64,000 nt of DNA from Endozoicomonas sp. 8E (GTDB lineage Bacteria; Pseudomonadota; Gammaproteobacteria; Pseudomonadales; Endozoicomonadaceae): NCBI RefSeq assembly GCF_032883915.1, contig NZ_CP120717.1, forward strand, positions 874,501 to 938,500. Reading direction: 5' to 3'. Below, one piece after another: positions 25,401 through 40,400 of the stretch. Each line of letters starts with the position of its first letter. The stretch's first letter is position 1. A program made the translations under genes and the position numbers. A model generated the notes under the pieces. It was not told the DNA's origin and made no database searches. It was given only the letters and a program-made list of their open reading frames with translations.

Positions 25401-28400
25401 ATGGAGACCGCCACGGTTGCTGGTAATCTCGGTAGCCTGGGACTGCTACCGAATGCCAACGGCACCAATGAGAAAGGTAAGTCGGTTGGCGGCTCCATTT
25501 CCTACATCCAGCAGTCCGGTTCAGCCGTGGCGGGTATTGGCAAGGCCACGGTCAATGCTACTGGCAATGTGGGTGTTTACGCAGAAACGGATGAGCGTCA
25601 CTTTCTGGTGACGCCTTCCTCAGGGCAGTCCAGCGGCATTGGCTTCAGCGGAGTTCTCGGCTTTCTCAATTCGGAAGTGTTGACTCATGCATCCATGCAC
25701 AACGAGGCTCAGCTGAGCGCTGATAATCTGGTTATCATTGCTGATCATGAATTTGGCAACTGGGCGGCGGCTGGTGCGTTCAGCTGGTCAGACCAGTCAG
25801 CGGTTGGCATCGCTATAGCGGCGAACGTTTCCCAGGGCGACACCAAGGCGTTTATTGGCGATAACTCAAAGGAATACAATAAGGTCAAGTTCCAGGATAA
25901 GAATAATAACGAGGCCGATAAACCTACACCAAGTTCGCCAACGGCACCTGATCCAACAAAAGGCATCGTCGTTAACTCGGTAAACGTACGTGCCCGTGCA
26001 ACAGGCACCAACGGTTCTCTGGCGGTTGCCGGAGCATTAACCACGGAGCCCAGTGATGAGCCTGGCATTGGCACCAAATTCGAGAACTGGTACAACGGCC
26101 TGTCCTCCAAGCTGGCTGCGAATTACACTGGCGCTACCGGAAGCAGCAGTGATTCATCAATAGGCAAATCTTCAGAGAGCGGCAAGAACGACGACAGTGG
26201 TTCAGGTTCTGGCAAAAGCTCAGCGGAAGTTTCCAAGGATCAGCTGGGTCTGACAGGGGCGGGCAGCTTTACTGTCTCAGTCAACAATATGGACGCCAAG
26301 GCCATTATTGATGGCGCTGCCATCAGTGGTCACCAGAACGGTAACAGCTACAACGACGTGGATGTTGACGTTCAGGCTCTGGAAAAAGTAATCTCGGCTT
26401 CTGCAACAGGTTCAGCAGCGCTGTCCATGCTGGGGGCAAATTCACCGACCAATCAGGACACTATCGCCGGAGCTATTTCCTATCAGATCAGTTTCAACGA
26501 TGCCCTGGCCTGGATTAAAGACTCTGTCATTACTTATGCCGATGACGTAAATGTCCAGGCATTGCACGGCGGTGAACTGACTTCCGTTGCCCTGGCGCTA
26601 TCTGTCACCAGGCCGGACTCTTCCTCTGGCCAGACACGTAATGGTGCGCTGTCCATCTCGGGTGCCCAAATATACGACGGCACATCAGCACGGATTGAAG
26701 GTTCGTCCATCAGCTCAAACCAGGGGGCGAATAACGATCTTGAAGTCTCCGCCTATAACAACAGCTATGTGGGCGTTGGTGGCGGCACCCTCTACGGCGG
26801 CGGCAAACAGGGGGCCGGTCTGGCCGTTACCTTTGCCGAGATTAATGATCCGTCCGCCATTCCCGGAGACGCCAACCCGGATGGCAACAACGTTCTCAGT
26901 ACTGCCTATGATGAGGATGTTTATGACGGTGCAGCCACTGAAGCCATTGTTGATTTCAGTGGTTCCAACCGCTCTTATCTCAACAACTTTGACCGGGTGG
27001 ACATCAGCGCCCGTAGCCTGAACCGGATCGGTATTGGTGCCGCAGGTATTGGCTATAACAATAATCAGGAAGATTCCCTGGGCTTCCAGGGCAGTTTTGC
27101 CATAGGTTCCATCGGTGCGGATACCAAGGCGTTAATGAAAGGCACCAACATCACTGGGGTGGGGGTCGTTAATCTCAATGCCAGTGGTGAGAAAGACGAC
27201 GATCTTGACAAGATTCTCAGTGACCTCGGTTCCAGCAATACCAACAAGGACTACGACTTCAGCGGTGCTGAAGCCATGGATAATACCAACGTCCATACCA
27301 GCGAAGACGGTAGCGGCTCGACTTACAACTACTCCTCAGAAGGCAAGCGCATCATTGCAGTGGCCGGTGCTGTTCAGGTTGGTAAGAAGAACCTGGGTAT
27401 TTCCTATGCCCATGCGGATGTAAAAAGTGAAACCAAAGCCCGCCTGGAAGACGTCAATATCAATAAGTCAGGAGCCGGAGCAGACGTCAACATCAATGCT
27501 CGTGACAACTCCCTGCTGTATAGCGTTGCAATCGGTCTGGGCGTGGGCACCGGTGGCTTCTCCGGTGTCGGCTCTGTTGCGGTTAACCGCCTGAACAATC
27601 AGGTGTTGGCTGAAATTGGTGACTGGAGCGGTTCCGATAAGGGGACCATCAACGCCAGTGACTTGTCTGTGGTCGCCCAGAATGACATGGATCTGATTAA
27701 CGTCGCTGGTTCAGTAGCAGTGGCCAGTGGCCAGGGAGGCGCTACTGCCGGAGGTCTGGCGGTAGCCCTGAATCTTGTAGGTACTGACGAGCATTCTACA
27801 AAAGCCAGAATCAGCAACACCAGCCTTAAGGTGGATGAGGATCTTACCGTCAGGGCGCTCAGTGGAACATCCAATGATCATAATCTGCTGGTGGGTAACG
27901 CCATCGCTATAGGTGCCAATCTTGGGCAGAGTGGTATTGGTTTTGCTGGCGCAATTTCTACCAATAATATCGATCAATCCATCGAAGCGGGCATTAAAGA
28001 CACCGCCACCAATCGTTCCAGCGCAGCATCTTCAACCAGTGGTGGTGATGTTGTTGTTCAGGGTCAGGATTACAGTGATAGCGTAGCCACTGCCTGGATG
28101 GGGGCAGGCTCTGGCAATGGTTCTGCCGGTGGTGTCGCTATTGCTACCAACCGGGTGGATTCAGATGTCACGGCAGAAGTGCTGGGCAACAAAGGCAATC
28201 CTGGCAGCACAACGCTCAATGCGCAGAACGTGACTGTTGACGCTTTCCGCCGTAACTGGCTGTTGACCATAGATGCTGGTGTTGCTGCTTCCAAACAAGT
28301 GTCGCTGGTGGGCTCCGTGGGAACCGGTGTTATAGACGGCAATGTGACAGCAAGAATTGCCGACGATGCCCGAATAGATGCCTGGAACAATGTACTGGTC

Positions 28401-31400
28401 AATGCTGATGCGATGAGCGTCAATCTGGTGGGCAGTGGTGCTGTCGGCATTGGTGTCGACGCAGGCGCTGGTGCTGTTGCCATCTCTACAGCGATGGAAT
28501 ACGGCAAGACAGAAGCCTACATTGACGACGCAGTGGTGATTGCCAAAGGCAAGGGCAGCACCATGCAGGTAGATACCGGTGACCTCAAAGGCTATGGTGA
28601 TCTGCCGGACCTTTCTACTGCGGGTGACAGCTCCAATCCTGACGCTGTCTCCATGGGCGACCTGACTTCCGGCTTCAACACCTTGTCTGTGGAGCGCACC
28701 AAAGAATCCGTCAACGGTCTTGTTGTTAACGCAACGTCCAGAACCAAGCAGCGTGCGATAACCGTTGGCGGTGCTGGCGGCAAGACCGTCGCTATCAATG
28801 CCAACGTTGCTACCAACGGTACTTATAACGCTACTAAGGCTTATATCAAGGACTCCACCATCAACTCCGGCGTTACCGGTGAAGATGGTGCTGATGTCTA
28901 TGTTCGTGCCAATGCCCATGAAGCGGGACTGGCTATTTCTGCAGGTGTTGCTGTTTCTGGCGGTGGTGAAGCTGCTGGCGCAGGTGTCGGTGGTTTTGCC
29001 ACCAATGCCCAGAAACGCTCCAGTGAAGCCACCATTGAAAACAGTACTATCAATGGGGATAAAGTGACCATTGACGCCAATACTTCCAAACTGGCTCAGG
29101 CTGTTTCAGCGGGTGTAGCGGCTGGGCTGGGAGCAACCGGTGGTCTTGGCGGTGCCGCTTCAGTGGTTATCACTGAACAGGCAGGTAATACCCGTGCCTG
29201 GTTGCGTGGTGGTACAACCAATGCCAGAGAGGTAGTGGTTGTCTCCGACAGACGTCAGGAAGCCAATGTCGCTGCCGGTGCAGCCGGTATCGGTACGACA
29301 GTGGGCGTGGGCGTCGGACTGGCAGTCAATATTGTGGGTGGTGATTCAAAAGCCATTATTGGTAATGATCTGGACGATAACGGCGATACCCTGACCACCG
29401 CAGTGAACTCAGATACGGTTACTGTGGATGCCGATCGGGTTTCCAGCGCAAAAAGTTACGTCTTTGGTGCTGGACTGGGTGGCGGTTATGGTGTCGCAGC
29501 CATGATCAATACCACGGAATTCCGTGGCGAGACCCGTGCAGCGATTCATGGCTATCTCAAGAATAGCAACCTCACCACAGACATTCGCGGCAGTGACGGC
29601 AGTTCTGCCGCCACTCATGTGACCGTCAATGCTCAGGAACTTCAGGATGCCGATCAGTGGGCTGCGGGTATCGGTGCTGGCGCCAGTTTGGGTGTGGGTG
29701 CTGTGGCGAATGTGGTGCTCGGCCGTTCCCAGGTTTACAGCGAAGTGGTTGGCTCAGATATTGAGGCGGGTACACTGGATATTGACGCCAATGCCCAGCG
29801 CCAGTCCGATCTGATCAGTGTTGCCGGCGCTGCATCCACTAACGCAGCGGCGGCGGTGAGTATTGGTCTCGCTCTTTATGGTCAGGGTGATACGACAGCC
29901 GAAGATGGCACCAACGCTGAAGATGAGTTTGATCCAAGCCGAAACGAAGCCAACACGGTTCTGGCTACGGATACTGCCAGCTATAACAGACATCTGTCTG
30001 ATGAAGAAATTGCTACGCTGGAAGCCGATAACAATGTCACTATAACGCGTAGCCTGACGCCGTCTACCTCAACGACTACAGAATCAGGTAAGTCTCTCAA
30101 GCTTAGTGGTGAAAGTGTCACTGCTGCCCGGATCAGTGGCGGCAAGATTGATGTCGATACTCTTAACGTCAACAGTCGTACGCTGCAGCACAGCTATCAG
30201 GGTCTGGGTGCGGCCCAGGCCAGTTCTGTGGGTATCGCTGGCGTGGTGGGTATCAGCCGTTCTTACGAAATGAACATCGCCACTGTAGACAGCAACGTCA
30301 AGGCAGACAGTGCGGTGATCGGTGCAAGTCTGGAAAACGCCAGCAGCGATGATGGCGCTCTTGAAATGAAGAGCTTTATTGTCGGTCTGGGTGGTACCAG
30401 CGTCGTTATTAACTACACCGATGCACGCAGTGAAAACCGGGTGGTGGCCGGGATCAGCTCAGCAGAGGGTAATGACACGGGAGATCTTGAAGTCACTGCT
30501 TCCGATTCCACCGATATTCGTCTCGGCGATGTCAGCAGTGGCAAGCCATCATCGGTTACCGACGGTTCCCTGAATATTAATATTGGCGCCGGGGCTCTTG
30601 GCGTCAGCATTGGTTATGCAGAAAAGGACAGTGACATTGACGCCTGGGTGGGTGAGACAGGCAAGCTGATCGACGGCTATAACAACATCACCGTTTCCGC
30701 TCTCAATCAGGGTATGGTCAAGAGCACAGGTTTTGCTCTGGCAGGTGGTTTGTTGGCTGGAGTTCAGGGCGTTGTGACTGATGCCCGCGATGATTCCGAT
30801 GTAAAAGCGACAGTTTACGGCACCATTGATACCGGCTCTGACTCCAGCGCCGTTAATATCAATGCCCAGTCTGCATCGGAACTCTACTCCAGCGCTTACG
30901 GTGTCACCGTTGCGGCGGGCGGTTCCATGGGCGGCTCCTTTGCTTATGCCATTGCCGATACCAAAGCGGAAGCCGAAGTGGCTGACGGAACGGTATTTAA
31001 CGGCAGCGGTGAAGTCATTGTCCGCTCCGAGACCGGCAGTGGCGCTGACGGTTATCAAAGCGCCTATGCTGCGGCCTTTGCTGCTTCCGGAGGTCTGCTC
31101 CTTGGCGTAGCGGGCAGTGAAGCCAGGGCCACTAACAAGTCTCAGTCTATCGCCAGAGTAGGTGATGGCGTGTATCTGCCGTATTCCGACTTCACCGTGA
31201 ATGCCCGTCACACCGGGATACAGATTGCTGATGCAGACGGCTACTTTGTTGGCCTGGTGGCGGGAGGTTATCAGACAGGTGTTGCTCAATCTTTCACCTC
31301 AAGCCGGGTTGAATTTGGCGAGAACCCGATTGCTGCTCTGGAACGTCCAGGTGACCTGACTCTGGACGCCACCAGTTACAACCAGAACCAGAGCTTTACC

Positions 31401-34400
31401 ACCGCGGGCGGTGGCGGCTACTACTCTGGCAGTGCTGCAGAGTCGGTTATGGATGCCGGTGATCACAGCAATGGCAATTACTCCGCTGCGGTCAAGATTG
31501 ATGACTGGTCTGGCAACTATCGGATTGTTCCTGTCGATGCGGGTGGTGTTTATATTTCCGCCAGTAGTGAGACTGAGTTCTTTGCCGGAACCGATGCGAC
31601 AACCGTTTCTGTAGTCGGCGGTTCAGGTGCAACTTCTCTGGTCGAGGTGGATACCAATGCCAGGGTGGATCTGGGCGAGAATGTCAGCTTCTCAGCGCTG
31701 GATATTGATATTGACGCCTTCAACAGCGCTTACCAGATTCAGAATCCTTACTTCAACGGCTTTACCTCATCGATTCATGGAGCAGGTGGTGGCGCCGCCA
31801 ACGGTACTGCAGGACTTTCCTACCAGGACCTGAAAAACCTCGCCGCCGAAGTGGTGGTGGGTAAAAACGCAGTGCTGAAGATTTCCGACCTGGCCTGGAT
31901 GGACAGCACTTACGACCACAACATTATGCTGGACGCCAACACGGACTTCTTTGTCTACGACGAGTCCAAGCTGGAAATCGGTGGCGCCCTGCAGGGTGCA
32001 GGCGCTGAATCGGATGTGGATGTCAAAACCCGCAACAAAATCTCACTGGGTGAGGGGGCTGAACTCTATAACCCAAGGGGAGAGATTGGTATCGGCACCT
32101 ACTCCCGGGGCAGTGCCGTGTCCCAGGCCAATGTAACCGTCTGGGCAGCAGCCGGTGTTGCCGGTGGTGTAAGTACCGTTGATCTGGATGTTCTTAACCA
32201 GATTGATATTGGCAAGAATGCCATTATCAATGGCTATGGTAATGTCGGTATCTACAGCGGCCGTGGCAGTAATTACTTTCAGGAGAATCAGCTGACTGGT
32301 AATGCCTTGGCCAACGTCTATAACTGGACGGCTATTCCTATTCCGGCTGGCAACAAGGCAAAATCCAACATCACCCTGAATAACAAGGTGAACTTTGCTG
32401 ATGGCTTTGACATTGGTTCTGACAGCCACGTGTTTATAGAAGCTAATGAGGGGCAGGTCAGTTCCACGCATCGGGGCATTGAAAAGAACCCCTACCTGGA
32501 GTTGTTCAGTTCTGAAACCAGCTTTGGCAGCAGCGACTCCAGCACCAGTAATATTCTGACCTTTAACGGCAATGGTAAGGTAGTTGCCGGGCAGTACGCC
32601 TATCAGTGGGTGGAAATAGAGTCCGACGGCACCATTAATAAGCAGCTCTACCGTTATGGTACGGCGGCCCGGATGAATGAGAAGTACTCCAGCCGGGCAG
32701 AATTGGAAGCTTACATCAAGGATCTTCAGGACCGCGTTGACCTGCTGGAGTCCTGGGACGGTTCCAGTATCCTTATCGATGGGATTACAGTGAGTGACGG
32801 CGATGGCGAAGATACTGGCAGCTCATCCGGCACCGGCTCCGAGAATATCGTGGATGGCGGCACAAACCCTTACCAGGATGAGATCAATGAGCTGAAGTCA
32901 GAAATTGTACTGCTGTCGGCTATCGTCAATGATCTGTCTGCGAATCCCAACGATGCCATCAGGGTGGCAGATGTTCAGGCTACAGCAGGGAATATCAACC
33001 TGGTGGCCGACACCATTACACTGGCTGGCAGTAACAAACCTACCTTTACTGCCAAAGGCGACGCCTACATCAAAGTGGAGAACAAGACCGATGAACATTT
33101 GCTGCTGGAAAACCTGAGCATTACCAATCAGACCGGCGGTAACGTGTTTGTCACTGGCGGTGCCTCGCTGGGCAGCAGTCATATCTTTGAGCAGTCCGGC
33201 AGTGATTACACGTCGAAGACTGGTATTGATATCAGCCATGCACCAACCGGCGCCAACTACCTGGACTCTGACGTTATTATTAATGGTGATATCTCCAATC
33301 TGCTGTCCAGCGTCAATATTGACGTGGCAGAAGGCGATCTGATCCAGCAGGCTACCATAGAAGCCAACGCCATTAACCTGAACGTAGAGAATGGCAGCCT
33401 GCTGCTGAACTCCAACAAGCCACAGACTTACGGCCGTGATCCCAAGGCGCTGGTCAACTACACCGCTGGCTGGAAACCCTCCGCAGAAGGTTTTGTGCAG
33501 CTTTATCTCAACGACAAATACAGCACAGCCATCAACGCTACCGGCATTAATGACTTCAATAACTGGTTTACCGGCCGTGCCATCCGTCATACCGATGACC
33601 AGAAGAGTTATTACCAGGGCGGTAGCTACGGCTACGACGAGATGAACATCTACTTCAACTGGGGCTTCAGCGACAGTAAAGAATACAACGGCAGCGATGC
33701 AGTCGTATTTGAAATGCGCACCAACAGCAGCAGTCGCGGTGGCAGCAAGTGGAAGTTCAAGCCTGTTCAGAACTTACAGTCCAGTCTCGAGCAGAGCGCC
33801 ACCTACTCTCAGGTAAAAAGCAGTCTGGGCGGCACCGGTACTTCTATTATTGGTGAGAAGGTCGTTATTAATGCCGAGCGCCTGGATATCAACGGTAAGA
33901 TCATTGTTGGTACCGATAACTCCTGGTCTGTGGATGTCGGTTCAGGTTTTGATGCGACTATCGCCGATTACGTCAGGGATGCCGGGCTTTCTGCCGGCGA
34001 TGTGGTGAATATCAGTCCAGGTGAAACCAAGGCTCTCTGGGTCAGAAGTTCGTCTCTGCCCGGCCTTAAAACCCTGAAGTATTATAACTTTGATGTGTCG
34101 TCCAGTAATGGCACCTCCGGCATTGGCCTGACTTATGATGTCGCTACTGGCAAGCTCAGGGCTGATGATATTCCGGTCAGCGGTGGTGGCTATGTGGCTA
34201 TCAGGGCCAGAATTTCTTCAACCGGCGAAGAAGGCAATATTACCGTTAAGGACGGTCTTGGCCAGATTGACATCAATAACGACTCCAGCAAGCAGCTGGT
34301 GCTGGGTACTATCAGCGCTGGAGACGACGCCACTGGTGTTATCCGCATTACCGACCTGAACAAAAGAAAAAATGGCAGCTATTACAGTGAATGGTTTGTT

Positions 34401-37400
34401 CACTCGCCCGGTAACAAAATCAGACAGTATGAGACCGATGCCTGGGCGGTCAGTTATGACGAATCCAATTATGTGAAGAGCCTTGGCGGCACCGGAACAA
34501 CGTCGACCATGACTTACAACCCCATGGCCGGACAGCTGTTTTATATCCGTGAAGGGGCGACAGTGGTGCGTAGCTTCGATCCGCCCGGAGACAGCTCTGC
34601 GCCTTATGATGGCAAGTCTATTGATGGCTACTTCGCAAAATACCCGAACACCCTCGGGGACTGGTATTACGAAACCAACTGGAATACTGAAACCAGCTAT
34701 TACACTACCTGTGCCTACAAGCCGGAAGCCTGTTCCAATGGCACAGCCAGTAATTACCTGACCCAGGTCTATGACCGTGGTGGTGAGTACGTCTGGGGTG
34801 TTAAGTGGGGCCTCAGCTACGACAAGTACTATGGCAGTAACATGACCAATGTCGATCCTGTGGTCTACGTTCCCTATCGTATGTGGATGGATGCTCACAC
34901 TTATGTGAAAGCAGACAATGCGATCAGCTTCCAGTTTACTGGTTCGGCTAATGGCTTTATTGACCTGACCTCAAAATCTTCTATTGAGCTGACCGGAAAC
35001 GTTTATAACCCCAGTGGTACCACGAATATCAGCACGCTCAATAATCTGATCACTTCGGGTTCCACCGCGATTACCTCTGACGTGACCACCATTGCGGCCA
35101 GAGGCAGCATTGGCAGCCAGGATAATGCACTGGCGATCATTACCGATGAGCTGGGTTTGAGCTCCAGTCATGGTTCTCTCTACTTCAACGTGACAGGCGC
35201 TGATGGTGACGTCGAACTTCGACATCTGAAAGCCAAATACGACATTGTTGGTGTTGTTGACAAAGGCATTGTGGCCAAAGACAGCAGTACGATTATTCAA
35301 TCTGATCGTCTGGATCTGACCAGCTCCACCGGCGGCATTGGTAGGGTAGGAACTATTGGTAATACTGGCACCTACCAGTTCGTCAATATTTCCACCACCG
35401 GCACAGTGAAACTGAATGCCGCTACTGATATTGCTGTTAATCAGGCCAGTGGTGACCTTGAGCTATACAGCGCCAACGCTAACGAAGAAGTCGTGATCAA
35501 GCTGGGTAATGGCCGGATTACCAACGGTATTGGCCGACTGGACAAGACCGATGAAGAGCTGGCTTATGATGCTGCGGTGTGGGACAGCCTGAACCTCCTG
35601 GATGACGACGCCGGTGCTGTGACTGTGTCGTCTTACGAAAACCAGTTCACGCACAAGTACCATACCTACTGGATGATCAAGCAGCGTCTGTCTGACGACA
35701 GTGATGCCGGTTTCACTATCGATCCGGCCTTTGTTGAAGCCCTGAAAGTGCGTTACAACACCACTGACGAAGTGGAACTGACCAGCTTGGTGAAGTCCGA
35801 CTATCAGGGGCTTGAACAGTGGTTCGCAGACCAGGTTGCTGCCGCTGATGTTTACGACAAGCCTGAAGATGCCATTGGCATTGAGCAGAAAGGAACTCTC
35901 TTCGGTTATGACTACGGCACTTTGCTCACTGGCAGCTACGATCAGAGCTATCGCTTGGCTCTGGCGAAAGACTCCAGTTGGTACACAGGCATGGTGGATG
36001 GTGCGAAGTGGAAGCAGAGCCAGCTGGATATCAGTATCTCTGCCACAGCGCTGAATGGAGACGCCTCCAGCCAGCTGACCAGCAGGGAAGCGAACATCAA
36101 GGCTTCCGACATTCACCTGATCGCCAATGGTGGCAGTGTCGGTGAAAACCTGAATGACCTGGTCTTCAGTGTCAGCCGCGATGGCTCCGGAACCATCACC
36201 GATGCCCAGAAAGCGGCTCTGCTGGCTGCTGGTGCCGGTGATATTTCAACGACAGTGACCCAGAACAATGTTACGTTCAACGTCAAGCAGGTTGACCCGA
36301 TCAAGATCGATATGTCCGGAGAGCTGTATGCCTCGGCTACCAAAGAGATCTATATCGAGTCTAAATCCGGCCTGACCCTGGGCAGCCTGGTCTCTTCCGG
36401 TAACGACATTCGTCTGGTAGTGGATGGTGCCATTGACGCCAAATCAGGGCTGACCAATATAACTGCCCGTGACCTGTTTATCGCTAATACCCGTGGAGAT
36501 ATTGGCTCGCAAAGCAATGCCCTGAAGCTCAACCTCACAGGAGCGCTCAGGCAGGCGGGTGCTGCATCAGATATGTACCTTCAGGGTGTGGGTGGTGATC
36601 TTTATCTGGGATCAATCAGTGCTGGTGGCCTACTCTCCATAGCCAACGGTAATGATCTTCTGTCGTACAACAACGACAGCTTCCTTTCTGCTGAGTCATT
36701 CAATCTCGACGTCAACAGCCACGATCTGGGCAGCAGCTCCGGAGCGTTGAACCTGATTATGACGGGTACGGGTAGTTTCCGTGCTGACGCAGGCAATGCC
36801 TGGCTGAACGTCAAGGACTCCAGCCTGTTCACGCTGGGCCAGGTTGATATCGACAAGACACTGTCCCTCAGCGCAGTGGGAGCCCTGGCTCTGCAGGGGA
36901 ATCTTGACGCTACTGACCTGATACTGGATGTGGATGGTGCTCTGACCAGCGGCGCTTACACAATGACCGTTGGGAATGACGCTGATATAGATGCCGACAG
37001 CATTGATCTGGACGCCATGAACGTCAGGGTGGGCAGTGCCAATATCTACGCCCAGTCTGGCGGCCTCACTCTCGGTGATGTCACTGCAACCAAAGGTCTT
37101 TTGACGCTGCTGGCTAATGGTCAGCTGACCCTGAATGGTGACATTGTGACTCAGGGTGGGAATCTTCTGGCTGACGCTAACAGGATTGCAATGGATTCTC
37201 TGGCCTCTGTGACCAGCTCCGGCAATATCACCATGACGGCGTCGGACAGCATGAACCTGTTTAATCTGACAGCCCGCAATGGTGTGATTGACCTGACTGC
37301 CACCAACGGCTTTGATGCTCAACTGGGTTCAATTACCGCCACTCGTCTGGATGCCCGTGAGGTAGACATCGAAACCCAGGCTGACCTGACTCTTAACGAC

Positions 37401-40400
37401 ACAGTCGCAACCTCTGCAGGCAATATACTGCTCACCTCAGGTGGCGATATGTTCCTGAATGCGGACATCACCAGTGACCAGGGCTCCATTATTCTCGATG
37501 GACAGAAGGGATTATATGCCACTCGTCGTATAAAGTCTGGCCAGGATCTTCAGATCACCACCAAAGGTAACCAGGAGCTGAGCACTCTGGAGGTTGGCGG
37601 CAACCTGGATATTGATCTGGAAGGCGGCTCAACCCTGAGTATTACCTCTGCCAAAGTTGCCGGGCTTGTGGACATTCTCTCCAGTGGCGACCTGACTCTT
37701 TCCGGCTCACTGGCTGCGAGCGATGTGAGTATTGAAACAACCGGTGGGCTGACCTCTGGCGGCTCCATCAGTTCTTCTACAGGTTCCATGACCCTGAAGA
37801 TGGGCAAAGGTCTAAACGTTCAGGGTGACATCAGTGCCTTCAGCAACATGAATATTGTTGCCGTTGAGGGCGTCACCATGGCACCCGGCAAGAGCATTAC
37901 TGCCGGCGGCTACATGGACATCAATGCCGCCTTCATCAATATGAGCGACAACAGCCTGATGAAATCCGGCGCTGACATGAAGCTCTATACACCGGGCTCT
38001 ATGCTGCTGGGTACTCTGGAAGTGGGCGGTGACCTGGATATCGATATTGAGTCGGGTGCCGAGCTGGCTATCAGCAGTGCCACGGTTGCCGGTATCGTCG
38101 ACATTCTTTCCAGCGGTGATCTCGATCTGTCCGGCTCTCTGGCAGCCAGTGATGTCACCATTGAAACCGCAGGCGAACTCACTGCCGGTGGCTCCCTCAG
38201 CTCTTCAGCTGGCTCCATGAGCCTGAAGGTAGGTAAGGGGCTGAACGTTCAGGGTTACATCAGCGCCTTCAATGATATCGATATCGTTGCTGCAGATGGT
38301 CTGACGATGGCGTCTGGCCGAAGCATCACCGCTGGCGGCTACATGGACATCAATGCTGCCTTCATTGATATGGGCGACAAAAGTCTGATGAAATCCGGCG
38401 CTGACATGAAACTCTACACACCGGGCTCCATGTTGCTTGGTGTTCTGGAAGTAGGCGGCAATCTGGATGTCGATATTGAATCAGGCTCTGTGCTTGCCAT
38501 TGATTCTGCCACGGTTGCGGGCACCGTTGATGTTCTGTCCAGTGGCGACCTGACGCTGTCCGGCTCTCTGGCAGCAGCGGATGTGAAGATAGAAACCGCA
38601 GGCGATCTCACTGCCGGTGGTTCTATCAGTGCTTCTGCAGGCGCCATGACCCTGAAGATGGGCAAGGGTCTGAATGTTCAGGGGGATATCAGCGCTTCCA
38701 GCAATATGAATATAGAAGCGGTTGAGGGTGTCCTGATTGCTTCAGGCAGAAACATGAGCGCGGGTGCTAACCTTGATCTCAAGGCCGCTTACCTCGAGAT
38801 GGCGAACAGCAGGATTCTCTCCGGCGGCAACATGCAACTGGCCACCACCGGTCTTATGGATCTTTCCGAACTGGTGGCAGGGGGTAATCTGACCCTCTTC
38901 AGTGGATCTGGACCGATTCTGTTCAACAAGTCTGTTACCGCCGGCGGACAGACCAGCATCAGAACAGGCAGTCCGGTTGTCCTGAGACTTTCTGCGTTTA
39001 CAGAGCCAGGCACAGTGAATCTGGCAGCGGGAGAAAGCATTACCTCAACCGGTGGCATCTCAATAGACACAGACACTCTGGTGCTGGGTGACAACAGTCG
39101 TTTGAATTCCGGGGATGGCGTCACTGTCTTGCTCAACACTTTTGAGATGGGCGACGATGTGGAAATTTCTGCTGTCAATGACATCGACATGACGGTTCAA
39201 AGTCAGGTCGTTCTTAGCGGCCCGGTAAGTTCCGGCGCGGGTTCCATTCGAATTACCGGGGCTGAAGGTCTGGATATTCTGCACAGCCTCAATGCGGGTC
39301 AGGATATTGTTCTTACTGTTCCCGAAACCGTGGTTCTGCCCACCGAAAAACACCTGCTGGCTGGACGCAGCATCCGTGTGACTTCTGACTGGCTGGATCT
39401 TCAGGGCGACAACAACCTGCACGCAGGGGAGAACCTGACACTCAGCAATAATGGAATGAGTCTGCCTGACACGACCAGCCTCAGAGCTGGCGGTGATATG
39501 GCATTGCTGACCAGTGGTCTGGTCAGGTTGAATGGCCAGGTGCAGCAGACCGGAGGCTCTTTCCAGATTAACACTGACAGTGACATCCAGCTTGAGCAGG
39601 ACATCAATGCCGGTCGACATATTCTGTTGACTACACCTGAAGATGTCTATCTGGAAGTGGGCCGCAGCCTGGTTTCCGGGGAGGACCTGCGGGTTGAGTC
39701 CGATGGGCTCTATCTGGGACGAAACACTGTGCTTGATGCCGGTGGCAACCTGGCACTGATTAATAATACTCTGTCACTGCCTGACAGTGTGCAGATCAGC
39801 GCGGGTGGTGATTTTGAGCTTGAGACCGATGGAAGGCTCTATCTTACCGGCACCATTGGTGATATTGGCGGCTCTCTGCGGATTCGCACCGATGAACTGT
39901 ATCTCTATCAGGATCTGAATGCCGGCGAGAGCATTGAGCTTGATACCAGCTACCGCATTTATCAGCAATACCGCAGAAATCTGGTAGCTGGAGAAGATAT
40001 CAGTCTCAGTACTGACCGTTATTACACTGGTTATCGGACCAGCCTGACGGCCGGGGATGATATTTCTGTGTCTACCCGGGATGGACTCGACTTTTACTAC
40101 GTCAGCGCCGGTGGTGATTTCGCTGTTGACAGTGAATACGGTGATGTTCACTTCAAGGAGTCTGTCACAGCGGGTGGCGACATGAGTGTTGAGTCTGGCC
40201 GTAGTGTTTATCTCTCGTCGTGGAAAGACATCAATGCGGGCTCTCTCGCTGTAGGAACTGCCGATCAGCCCGGGGCTTATCGTTTCTCCGTGGGGTATGG
40301 CAGCACCATCGAGACAGAGGGTGACCTGCTGGTGAACACCACCTACACCCAGGACTATCAGGAACTGAACGTTGGCGGTGATTTCACGGCAAGGGCTGAA

